DNA of 36,559 bases from contig JADFHE010000031.1 of NCBI GenBank assembly GCA_022567295.1, positions 1 through 36,559 of the forward strand, written 5' to 3'. Position 1 is the stretch's first letter. The number at the start of each line of letters is the position of its first letter. Positions 8,871-15,927 of the stretch are shown here, in pieces. This DNA is from Pseudomonadota bacterium (lineage in GTDB: Bacteria; Pseudomonadota; Gammaproteobacteria; Steroidobacterales; Woeseiaceae). The notes beneath the pieces are model-generated. The model saw only the letters and a list, made by a program, of their open reading frames with translations, was not told where the DNA came from and made no database searches. The translations under genes and the position numbers were made by a program.

Positions 8871-9425
8871 ATGGCACTAATCAACCGCATTTCACGGCTA
8901 TTCAAAGCGGATTTTCACGCCGTATTGGACCAGATCGAGGAGCCCGAAGCTTTACTAAAACAGGCTATCCGCGACATGGAGGACGACCTGGCGAGCGCCA
9001 CGCAGCGCATCAATCTGTGCGCGCATGATCAGGAGGCATTGACCGTGCGCAAGAGCGAACTTGAAGACACGGTCAGCGAATTTGGGACCAAGCTCGACCT
9101 TTGCTTCGAGTCGGAAAAAGAGGATCTCGCAAGAAACATTATTCGCAAGCGGCTCGAGACAGAACGTCTTTTGAAACGCTTGAACGCGAAGCAAATCGCT
9201 AACGCAAAGTATCTTAGTGAGCAAAGGGCGATGCTCGATCAAAATGACTCTACGCTGGAAAGTCTTCGGCAAAAGGCCGAGCTCTTCGCACAACATGTCC
9301 CGGTACAAACCGACGGCAGCACGGAGTTCGATGACACTGCGTGGATCGGCAGAGAAATGACCGTTGCCGAGGACGAAGTCGAGATTGCGTTCTTGCGAGA
9401 GAAAAACTTGAGGAGTGCATCATGA
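8871..9425 (+). CDS. PspA/IM30 family envelope-stress protein
   Basis: 184 residues, starting at an ATG 8-10 bp after a clear gaggaga ribosome site. The N-terminus (MALINRISRLFKADFHAVLDQ, amphipathic helix) and the block EEPEALLKQAIRDMEDDL are characteristic of PspA/Vipp1. The rest is predicted to be long, charged coiled-coil helices. The protein is shorter than E. coli PspA (222 residues), mainly at the C-terminus. Family members bind stressed inner membrane, form ESCRT-III-like assemblies and limit proton leak. No PspF gene, PspB/PspC genes or sigma-54 promoter accompany it. Instead it overlaps a membrane-protein gene by ATGA and precedes a vWA gene, so this is a non-enterobacterial Psp arrangement, possibly under the divergent two-component system. 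Confidence 0.88.
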   Translation: MALINRISRLFKADFHAVLDQIEEPEALLKQAIRDMEDDLASATQRINLCAHDQEALTVRKSELEDTVSEFGTKLDLCFESEKEDLARNIIRKRLETERLLKRLNAKQIANAKYLSEQRAMLDQNDSTLESLRQKAELFAQHVPVQTDGSTEFDDTAWIGREMTVAEDEVEIAFLREKNLRSAS

Positions 9426-9988
9426 AGCGACCCTCATTTTTCCATGGCGTGATCATCGCTGCAGTACTCGGTTTTTTCGCCAGTGCAATTGTTGCCACGC
9501 TGACTCCCTTCGTTGGATTGGGAGCTGTGCTGCGGCTGGTGATTCCCGCGTTGGCGTTCGCCTATCTCCTATATTTGTTCAGCCGCAGCGATGAACGGAT
9601 CGGACGTGTGACCACGCTTACTCTCTGGAGCGCGTTGGCCGCCATCATGTGGTGGGTAGGGCCGCCGTTGCCACTCTATCTGCTGGTACATGTCGGCGCG
9701 ATCTGGTTGGTGCGCTCGCTCTATTTTTATTCGGGCGTAATGCCGGCACTGATGGATCTGGGCGTAAGCGCCTTGAGTGTCTCCGCCACGGTCTGGGCGA
9801 TAAGCCGTTCAGGCAGTGTATTTCTTGCCACCTGGTGTTTTTTCCTGGTGCAAGCACTGTTTGTTGCAATCCCGCCCGCCATAAAAGACAGGCGCAAGCA
9901 CCAACACACGACCGCATCTGATAACGAAGACTTTGAGCGGGCAAAACGCAACGCAGATGAGGCACTGCGCCAGTTGTTCACGCAATAA
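9422..9988 (+). CDS. Polytopic membrane protein of the PspA/vWA operon
   Basis: 188 residues from the ATG at 9422, which overlaps the pspA-like stop codon (ATGA) and follows an aggag site. An upstream in-frame extension is rejected because it would run through pspA. About five or six hydrophobic segments are visible (roughly residues 8-30, 33-52, 62-80, 84-104, 112-130, 132-150), followed by a charged cytoplasmic tail ending ADEALRQLFTQ. I do not recognise a named domain. Translational coupling to PspA suggests that its product anchors, recruits or senses for the PspA-like protein, taking the place that PspB/PspC or LiaI-type proteins hold elsewhere (inference). Confidence 0.75.
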   Translation: MKRPSFFHGVIIAAVLGFFASAIVATLTPFVGLGAVLRLVIPALAFAYLLYLFSRSDERIGRVTTLTLWSALAAIMWWVGPPLPLYLLVHVGAIWLVRSLYFYSGVMPALMDLGVSALSVSATVWAISRSGSVFLATWCFFLVQALFVAIPPAIKDRRKHQHTTASDNEDFERAKRNADEALRQLFTQ

Positions 9989-10024
9989 CGATTTTTGAAT
10001 TGAATATTAAAGAAGGATTTGATC

Positions 10025-11209
10025 ATGAAGACGAAACTACTTGGAATTGCCCTATTCGGGCTCACGCTTGCCGCAGTTGTGTATTACCCGCAATTGATGG
10101 CAAAGAACACCCAGATCGACACACCGATTCAGCAACACATCACAGCCAGGCCCAAAATCGACGTGGTTTTTGTGCTGGATACGACCGGCAGCATGAGCGG
10201 TCTCATTCAGACGGCGAAAGAAAAGATCTGGTCCATCGCAACAACCATGGCTTCGGCTCAACAGGCGCCTGAGATTCGTATTGGACTGGTCGCGTATCGC
10301 GATCGCGGCGACTCGTACGTGACCAAGATGGTCGATCTTTCCGCTGATCTCGATTCGGTGTACGCCACATTGATGGATTTCGAAGCAGGCGGAGGCGGTG
10401 ACACTCCCGAGAGCGTCAATAAAGCCCTTTACGACGCCGTACACAATATGGCCTGGAGTCAGGAAGAGCAGACTTACCAGGTGATTTTCCTGGTCGGCGA
10501 TGCGCCGCCACACATGGACTACAACGAAGTTCGTTATCCGGAGATCGTCGCATCGGCTCTGGAGAAAGGCATTGTTGTCAACACGATTCAATGCGGTGAC
10601 ATGCCGATAACGGTCGCGCCCTGGACGCAAATAGCAAGTTTAAGTCACGGCGTATTCTTCCAGGTTGAACAAGCTGGCGGCGCTGTCGCGTTCGATACGC
10701 CGTTCGACGAAGAGATCGCTGAACTGTCGGCACGGCTTGATGACACCCGCCTGTATTACGGCACGGCGAAGGAAAAGGAGAAGATGCAGGGAAAAGTGGC
10801 AGCGACTGACAAGATGCACGCAGGATTGTCGTTCGCCTCTCGTGCGCGCCGCGCCGAGTTCAATGTGTCAGTGGGTGGCAGAACTAATTTCCTTGGGGAC
10901 AATGAACTGATCGCCGCAGTTGCGGACGGCATTGTCGACCTGAATGAACTGGACGAAGATATGTTACCCGAGACGCTTAAAGCGATGGCTCCGGCCGAGC
11001 AGAAGGCCTACGTCACCGAACTTTCCGAAAAACGGGAGGAGCTGCAACGGCAAATTCGGGATCTGTCAGCGGACCGTAGTGGCTATATTGCCAAGAAAGT
11101 CGATGCGGCTGGCGGCATGGAAAACTCACTGGACCAAAAGCTATACGACGCCGTCAAAGAACAGGCGGGTGAAATGGGCCTCGAGTACGAAGACGGACCT
11201 GCATACTGA
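10025..11209 (+). CDS. Exported or membrane-anchored von Willebrand factor A domain protein
   Basis: 394 residues from the ATG at 10025 (gaagga upstream). A hydrophobic N-terminus (~4-21) serves as signal or anchor. A vWA domain follows (~44-235) with an intact MIDAS motif DTTGS (Asp52-Ser56), further metal-loop candidates in GGGGDTPES, and GDAPPH. The C-terminal ~150 residues are charged and helical (DELDEDMLPETLKAM; EKREELQRQIRDLSADRSGY) with no domain I recognise. vWA domains bind protein partners through a metal ion and often act as assembly or chaperone factors. Third gene of the pspA-like operon and followed at once by a terminator, so the three genes form one unit. Confidence 0.85.
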   Translation: MKTKLLGIALFGLTLAAVVYYPQLMAKNTQIDTPIQQHITARPKIDVVFVLDTTGSMSGLIQTAKEKIWSIATTMASAQQAPEIRIGLVAYRDRGDSYVTKMVDLSADLDSVYATLMDFEAGGGGDTPESVNKALYDAVHNMAWSQEEQTYQVIFLVGDAPPHMDYNEVRYPEIVASALEKGIVVNTIQCGDMPITVAPWTQIASLSHGVFFQVEQAGGAVAFDTPFDEEIAELSARLDDTRLYYGTAKEKEKMQGKVAATDKMHAGLSFASRARRAEFNVSVGGRTNFLGDNELIAAVADGIVDLNELDEDMLPETLKAMAPAEQKAYVTELSEKREELQRQIRDLSADRSGYIAKKVDAAGGMENSLDQKLYDAVKEQAGEMGLEYEDGPAY

Positions 11210-11229
11210 TTGTTGGGACCACAGATACG

Positions 11230-11255
11230 AAAACGCCCCTTCACGGGGCGTTTTT
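11230..11255 (+). terminator. Rho-independent terminator after the PspA/vWA operon
   Basis: Stem AAAACGCCCC / GGGGCGTTTT with loop TTCAC, continued by a T run (11251-11255), 20 bp after the vWA stop codon. The A and T tracts on either side mean it could also work on the other strand. Confidence 0.9.
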
Positions 11256-11387
11256 GATTCTGGTGTCGATAACTTTCTGACTATATATTTCAATAAGTTA
11301 TCGAGGCGTCCGTTGCCCACATTGCAGTACAATGCATAACGATGCACTGCCAGCCCACACAAAACTTACGCACCAGACCCGCCGCGA

Positions 11388-11795
11388 ATGAATGACCGTG
11401 GCTTATACAGCTTGCTGGCGGATACGATACTCGTCATTCACTTCGCATTCGTAGTATTTGTTCTATTCGGCTTTGTGTTGATACTGCTCGGTCTGCTGGC
11501 CCGGTGGTCATGGGTTCATAATCGAAAATTCAGAATTACGCATCTGGCAGCCATTGGGGTCGTGGTTCTGCAGGCCTGGCTCGGGCAGCTCTGCCCATTG
11601 ACCGTTTGGGAAAACGAATTGCGCCACTTGGCCGGACAGTCTGGCTATACGGAGACGTTTGTCGAACACTGGTTGCACGAAGTCCTGTTTTATCAGGCTG
11701 AGCCGTGGATTTTCGCCACCATCTATACCGGTTTCGGCGTGCTGGTTGTGCTCGTCTGGTTCTTCGGCGGGCGTGGTAAAAAGGACGTCTATTGA
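11388..11795 (+). CDS. DUF2784 small membrane protein
   Basis: 135 residues with four hydrophobic segments (about 8-38, 50-66, 92-108 at the edge, 110-126). Family hallmarks of DUF2784 are visible: LADTILVIHFAFVVFVLFG at the N-terminus, then W-x-x-x-N/L-R, LCPLTVWEN (residues ~68-76), and the AGQSGYTETFVEHWL segment. The function is unknown. The start follows a terminator by about 130 bp, so this begins a new transcription unit. Its stop codon overlaps the start of the DUF6940 gene. Confidence 0.85.
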   Translation: MNDRGLYSLLADTILVIHFAFVVFVLFGFVLILLGLLARWSWVHNRKFRITHLAAIGVVVLQAWLGQLCPLTVWENELRHLAGQSGYTETFVEHWLHEVLFYQAEPWIFATIYTGFGVLVVLVWFFGGRGKKDVY

Positions 11796-12388
11796 GCGTG
11801 TACAGCTCCGAAGTCGAGCAACTGGGCGAAGGTCGTGTTCTGCGATTTCGTTTGCTCCGCGACGAGGAGCCGCTGTCCTGGTCCGGCGTTGTGGATCGGT
11901 GGCAGAACGATCCATCGTTTCGCTGTTTTTTTGTATCGATTCTCGCCGACGCACCATTCCCGGCATATTTCTGGGAAACCCCGCCGCTCACCCGCGCTAC
12001 GATTAATCAGGACTTCGAGTTTGTTCTTGTGGACAGCCAACAACTCGCTGGCGTTCGCACCGACCAACGGGCATTCGCGAATCATTTCGCATCGGCCCGG
12101 CCCGGCACGTCAGTTATCGAGTTTTCAAATCTTGGCGGTGATGCAACCCTGGTCGTCCCGTGCCCGCGAGGAAAACCATCCGCCTATTCTCAGATTTCAG
12201 CGTTCGCGCGACTGGCGCCCGACGACCAGCAACACCAGCTGTGGAAATTGGTCGGCGCGACCCTCGAGCGGCGGCTCGGCGCACAGCTTGTCTGGCTCAG
12301 CACATCCGGCCTTGGCATCTATTGGCTGCATATCAGGCTCGACTCAAGCCCTAAGTATTACACCCACGAACCGTACCGGAATCCATGA
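11792..12388 (+). CDS. DUF6940 family protein
   Basis: 198 residues. The TTG at 11792 overlaps the preceding TGA (TTGA) and has an aagga site at good spacing; a GTG two codons on is the alternative. Conserved-looking blocks match what I know as DUF6940: AYFWETPPL, FEFVLVDS, FSNLGGDATLVVPCP, WLSTSGLGIYWLHIRLD and PKYYTHEPYR. It is soluble, with no signal peptide and no known catalytic motif. Function unknown. Its overlap with the DUF2784 gene implies co-translation. Its end is 12 bp from the convergent amrS gene. Confidence 0.8.
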   Translation: MSVYSSEVEQLGEGRVLRFRLLRDEEPLSWSGVVDRWQNDPSFRCFFVSILADAPFPAYFWETPPLTRATINQDFEFVLVDSQQLAGVRTDQRAFANHFASARPGTSVIEFSNLGGDATLVVPCPRGKPSAYSQISAFARLAPDDQQHQLWKLVGATLERRLGAQLVWLSTSGLGIYWLHIRLDSSPKYYTHEPYRNP

Positions 12389-12399
12389 CAGCGATAAAA

Positions 12400-13512
12400 T
12401 CAGATGGGTATCGGCAGGCGCCTCGCCCCCCAGTCTCCGGGTCGACCGTCAAAGACACCGGCGACAGCTGTGCCACAGGTGCTGCAGCTGCCCTTGCCGT
12501 TTTCGGCTGCCATGTTCCAGGTCGAGAGTTCGTACCAGTCTCGGCCTATCAGAATATTGTCACAGTTGTGGCAGTAGGTACTGGAGCCTTTGAAATCATG
12601 GACATTGCCCGTGTAGACATAGCGGAGTCCGTTCTGCAGCGCAATATCTCGGGATCGAGTCAGCGTTTGTAGTGGCGTGCACGGCTTGTCCATCATCTTC
12701 CAGTCGGGATGGAAGGCGGTGATGTGCAACGGCACATCGGGGCCGATGTGCTCCATGATCCATTGCGTCATCTCGTCGATCTCGGCCTCCGAGTCGTTTT
12801 CACCTGGAATCAGCAGATTGGTTAGCTCAAACCAAACGTTGGTTTCATGCTTCAGATATTTGATTGTGTCGAGAACCGGCGTCAGGTGCCCACCGCACAC
12901 CTTCCAGTAAAAACGTTCAGTGAATGCTTTTAGATCGACGTTGGCCGCATCCATATGCCGGAAAAACTCATCGCGAGGTGCCTCCGTAATATAACCGGCT
13001 GTGACGGCAACCGTCTTGATGCCGTATTCGTGACAGGCTTCGGCCACATCGACCGCATATTCCAGGAAGATCACCGGATCGTTGTAAGTGAACGCAACGC
13101 TGCGGCTTGCTGTCTCGACCGCCCGTGCCGCGATCGCTTGCGGCGAAGCGCTGGCCTGCAGCTTGTCCAGTTCGCGGGATTTTGAGATGTCCCAGTTCTG
13201 GCAAAATTTGCAGGCAAGATTGCAGCCGGCCGTGCCAAACGACAGCACCGGGGTGCCGGGCAGGAAATGATTGAGTGGCTTTTTTTCGATGGGATCGACG
13301 CAAAATCCGCTCGAGCGGCCATAGGTCGTCAGGACAATTTCGTCGTTCGCGCGGGCGCGAACGAAACAGAGTCCGCGCTGGCCTTCTTTAAGCTTACAGA
13401 AGCGCGGACAGACGTCACATTGCAGTCGACCATCGTCGATCCTGTGCCAATACCGCCCCGATATGCCACCAAGTTTGGTATCTGCCGTGTGTGTTCTCTC
13501 TGGCTGCGCCAT
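12400..13512 (-). CDS. amrS: AmmeMemoRadiSam system radical SAM enzyme
   Basis: 370 residues. The radical-SAM cluster motif CxxxCxxC is Cys97, Cys101, Cys104 (GCNLACKFCQNWDISK). An N-terminal Cys set (32, 35, 39, 49: CDVCPRFC...GLC) resembles that of pyruvate-formate-lyase-activase-like enzymes. A C-terminal pair of CxxC motifs (YCHNC...SCSTC) suggests an extra zinc or iron site. The match to the AmmeMemoRadiSam family is strong through VDPIEKKPLNHFLPG and VWFELTNLLIPGEND. The substrate modified by this family is unknown. The gene is divergent from amrB, with 94 bp between start codons, and the third usual member, AMMECR1 (amrA), is not in the window. Confidence 0.92.
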   Translation of the reverse strand: MAQPERTHTADTKLGGISGRYWHRIDDGRLQCDVCPRFCKLKEGQRGLCFVRARANDEIVLTTYGRSSGFCVDPIEKKPLNHFLPGTPVLSFGTAGCNLACKFCQNWDISKSRELDKLQASASPQAIAARAVETASRSVAFTYNDPVIFLEYAVDVAEACHEYGIKTVAVTAGYITEAPRDEFFRHMDAANVDLKAFTERFYWKVCGGHLTPVLDTIKYLKHETNVWFELTNLLIPGENDSEAEIDEMTQWIMEHIGPDVPLHITAFHPDWKMMDKPCTPLQTLTRSRDIALQNGLRYVYTGNVHDFKGSSTYCHNCDNILIGRDWYELSTWNMAAENGKGSCSTCGTAVAGVFDGRPGDWGARRLPIPI

Positions 13513-13531
13513 CGGTATCGTACCCCTGTCA

Positions 13532-13568
13532 ACCCTGGTACTCCGTCAGGGTAGTATTGATGGAGTAC
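13532..13568. promoter_or_regulatory. Interleaved inverted repeats between amrS and amrB
   Basis: ACCCTG (13532-13537) pairs with CAGGGT (13547-13552) across 9 nt, and GTACTCC (13538-13544) pairs with GGAGTAC (13562-13568) across 17 nt. Both lie in the 94-bp divergent promoter region. They may be an operator for both genes. No protein can be named. Confidence 0.35.
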
Positions 13569-13606
13569 TAACCCAACGAGCTAAACCAGACAACAGGACC
13601 CCAGTC

Positions 13607-14395
13607 ATGACCATTATCCGGGAACCAGCTGTTGCCGGGCAATTCTACCCCGGTAACAGCCGCGAGTTGAGCACCACGATACGGGTGTTGCTAGAGGACG
13701 TACGGGCAGAGGCCGGACCTGCCCCGAAGGCACTGATCGTGCCGCATGCAGGCTATATCTACTCCGGACCTGTGGCCGCCTCGGCCTACGCGATGCTGCG
13801 CCCGCACCGTGAGCAGTACAAACGCGTCATCCTGCTGGGCCCGGCCCACCGGGTCGCCGTCAGGGGCCTGGCATTGAGCGCTGCCGATGTGTTTCGCACG
13901 CCTTTGGGCGATGTGCTACTGGACAAGGAAGCGATTGCCGCCCTGAACATGCCGGAGGTGACGGTTTTCGACGCCGCGCATCAATTCGAGCACAGCCTTG
14001 AGGTCCATCTGCCGTTCCTGCAAAGCGTAATTGACTCATTCTCAGTCGTGCCGCTTCTTGTGGGTGATGCGACGGCGGACACTGTGGCCGAGGTTATCGA
14101 CGCGCTGTGGGGCGGGCCGGAGACACTGATCGTTGTGAGCTCGGACCTGAGCCATTACCTGAGCTATGAAAAAGCTCGCACAGCGGACAACGCCACCTGT
14201 CAGGCGATTGAAAAAATCCAGGCTGAACACATCGATAACCAGGGCGCCTGCGGTGCCACGCCAATCTGTGGTTTACTGATAACCGCAAAACGTCGCGGCA
14301 TGAAAGTCACGACGCTCGATCTTCGGAACTCGGGCGATACGGCAGGCGACAGAAGTCGCGTCGTCGGCTACGGCTCGTGGCTGTTCCTGGAGTAG
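13607..14395 (+). CDS. amrB: AmmeMemoRadiSam system protein B (MEMO1 family)
   Basis: 262 residues from the ATG at 13607, chosen because MEMO proteins begin near REPAVAGQFYPG. A longer frame would run back into amrS. Family blocks: LIVPHAGYIYSGPVAASAY, LLGPAHR, FEHSLEVHLPFLQ, VVSSDLSHYLSYEKA and GACGATPICGLL. The His residues of PHAGY and AHR and the Cys of ACG correspond to the putative metal-binding positions discussed for human MEMO1. The fold is related to class III extradiol dioxygenases. With amrS it forms the AmmeMemoRadiSam pair, a conserved but unexplained system. The two genes downstream on the same strand may extend it. Confidence 0.92.
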   Translation: MTIIREPAVAGQFYPGNSRELSTTIRVLLEDVRAEAGPAPKALIVPHAGYIYSGPVAASAYAMLRPHREQYKRVILLGPAHRVAVRGLALSAADVFRTPLGDVLLDKEAIAALNMPEVTVFDAAHQFEHSLEVHLPFLQSVIDSFSVVPLLVGDATADTVAEVIDALWGGPETLIVVSSDLSHYLSYEKARTADNATCQAIEKIQAEHIDNQGACGATPICGLLITAKRRGMKVTTLDLRNSGDTAGDRSRVVGYGSWLFLE

Positions 14396-14467
14396 CCCGA
14401 AACGAGCGAGTCGTACTACAGTGTCTATACTTCGAGGTACGGCAGGTTACTACGCGGAGACAGGACA

Positions 14468-14722
14468 ATGAGTGAAACCAAGATTGGTACCGTAACCCAC
14501 TACTTCACTGATCTGCATGTGGCAGCGGTGGACATAGCGAATGGCGAGTTGCGTATTGGCGACACGATCCATATCAAGGGCCACACTTCGGACTTCATGC
14601 AAAAAGTTGATTCAATGCAGGTTGAGCACGAATCTGTAGACGTTGCGAAGCCGGGCGATGATGTTGCCATTGGGATGGACGAGTACACGAGGGTACACGA
14701 CACCGTGTACTTAGTGGACTAG
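14468..14722 (+). CDS. Translation elongation factor-like protein (EF-Tu domain 2-type barrel)
   Basis: 84 residues with a ggagacagg site before the ATG. The whole protein fits one beta-barrel of the EF-Tu domain 2 type: KIGTVTHYFTDLHVAAVDI, then GELRIGDTIHIKGHTSDF, then QVEHESVDVAKPGDDVAIGM. There is no GTPase domain, so it cannot be an elongation factor itself. Such stand-alone barrels are annotated in many bacteria and archaea without a known role. It sits between amrB and a SixA-like phosphatase, 14 bp before the latter. Confidence 0.82.
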   Translation: MSETKIGTVTHYFTDLHVAAVDIANGELRIGDTIHIKGHTSDFMQKVDSMQVEHESVDVAKPGDDVAIGMDEYTRVHDTVYLVD

Positions 14723-14736
14723 GCGCAGAAACAGTT

Positions 14737-15198
14737 ATGCGGCTTTATCTCGTCCAGCACGGCGACGCCCTGGCGAAAGACGTGGATCCGGAGCGCCAGT
14801 TGAGTGACCAGGGACGGGCCGATGTCACACGGCTCGCGGCGTGGCTGGTAGCTAATAATATTGCGGTGTCTGCGATTTGTCACAGCGGCAAGGTCCGGGC
14901 ACGACAGACCGCAGAATTACTGGAACCTGTGCTTGAGTCGGGCGGGAAAATACGTTCCGCTGAAGGCATTGGGCCCAATGACGCGCCGGAGACGTTTCTG
15001 AAGCGGTTGCGAAATATTGACGTAGATACACTCATCGTCAGCCACTTGCCGTTCGTGGCGCGCATTCTGTCGCAGGCTGTAACCGGCTCACCCGATCAGC
15101 AACTCGCAGAGTTTCGGCCCGGGAGTCTAGCTGTTGTCGAGTGTGATGAAAGCGGTGCCTGGCATTTGATTTGTTTTGCCGGACCGGGTTTCTTTTAG
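14737..15198 (+). CDS. sixA: SixA-type phosphohistidine phosphatase
   Basis: 153 residues, the size of stand-alone SixA. Histidine-phosphatase superfamily residues: nucleophile His8 in VQHGDA, where the usual RHG arginine is Gln; then HSGKVRARQTAELL (Arg54) and the second active-site His103 (VSHLPFVARIL). The QHG variant is common in one branch of SixA proteins, so it is probably active, though the missing arginine may alter substrate choice. E. coli SixA removes phosphate from the phosphohistidine of phosphotransfer proteins. The target here is unknown. It lies 14 bp after the EF-Tu-like gene and 1 bp before the methyltransferase gene. Confidence 0.85.
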   Translation: MRLYLVQHGDALAKDVDPERQLSDQGRADVTRLAAWLVANNIAVSAICHSGKVRARQTAELLEPVLESGGKIRSAEGIGPNDAPETFLKRLRNIDVDTLIVSHLPFVARILSQAVTGSPDQQLAEFRPGSLAVVECDESGAWHLICFAGPGFF

Positions 15199-15199
15199 C

Positions 15200-15916
15200 A
15201 TGAAAAGCGCAGTTTACTGTGCCCTGTTGCTGGCATTTACCGTGAATGCCGACGAGGTGGATTATTCTATGGCCAGAGCTAACATGGTGGATGAAGTTCA
15301 ATATTACGCGACGCTTGCCCGCGACACCGCCGAAGACGTGTTGAACAAACATGTCATGCAATCCTTGGGCACGGTCGAACGCCACCAATTTGTTCCAGCG
15401 CGCCAGCAACCGTTCGCGTACGAAAATCGGCCGTTGCCCATAGGTCATGGACAGACGATTTCCCAGCCTTATATCGTCGCGCTGATGACCGATCTCATCG
15501 AACCCGGCCGTGATTTTGTCGTATTGGAAATCGGCACCGGCTCCGGTTATCAGGCAGCCATTCTCGCGAAACTCGTGACCCACGTGTACAGCATCGAAAT
15601 CATCGAGGCGCTCGCCGATGAGGCCGCAGCTCGCCTGGCACGTCTCGGCTATGACAATGTTACAACGAAGCTCGGTGATGGATACCATGGCTGGCAAGAG
15701 CACGCGCCCTATGATGCGATCATCGTGACGGCGGCCGCAAGTCACATACCTCCTCCGTTGGTCCAGCAGCTTAAAGTCGGTGGCCGAATGATCATTCCGG
15801 TCGGCGGGCGGTTTATGACCCAGCAGTTGCTGTTACTTGAGAAAAGCGATGACGACGAAGTCATCACCCGGCAAATCGCCGCTGTTCGTTTCGTCCCTCT
15901 GACACGCGAGCGCTAA
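15200..15916 (+). CDS. pcm: Exported protein-L-isoaspartate O-methyltransferase
   Basis: 238 residues from the ATG at 15200, one base after the sixA stop. A hydrophobic N-terminus (residues ~3-16, ending VNADE) looks like a signal peptide, placing a PIMT-type enzyme in the periplasm. Catalytic features of the family are present: TISQPYIVALMTDL (isoaspartate site), the SAM motif VLEIGTGSGYQAAILAKL, and later VGGRMIIPVGG. PIMT methylates isoaspartyl residues in aged proteins to start repair. SAM supply outside the cytoplasm would be a puzzle, so either the N-terminus is only an anchor or the start is further in. Coupled to sixA upstream and to a membrane protein gene 12 bp downstream. Confidence 0.88.
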   Translation: MKSAVYCALLLAFTVNADEVDYSMARANMVDEVQYYATLARDTAEDVLNKHVMQSLGTVERHQFVPARQQPFAYENRPLPIGHGQTISQPYIVALMTDLIEPGRDFVVLEIGTGSGYQAAILAKLVTHVYSIEIIEALADEAAARLARLGYDNVTTKLGDGYHGWQEHAPYDAIIVTAAASHIPPPLVQQLKVGGRMIIPVGGRFMTQQLLLLEKSDDDEVITRQIAAVRFVPLTRER

Positions 15917-15927
15917 GCGACGCCAAC

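Noticed and set aside
13527-13532. Perfect TTGACA on the minus strand before amrS
   Set aside because: A matching -10 box would fall inside the coding region beyond the start codon, so it cannot drive this gene as placed.
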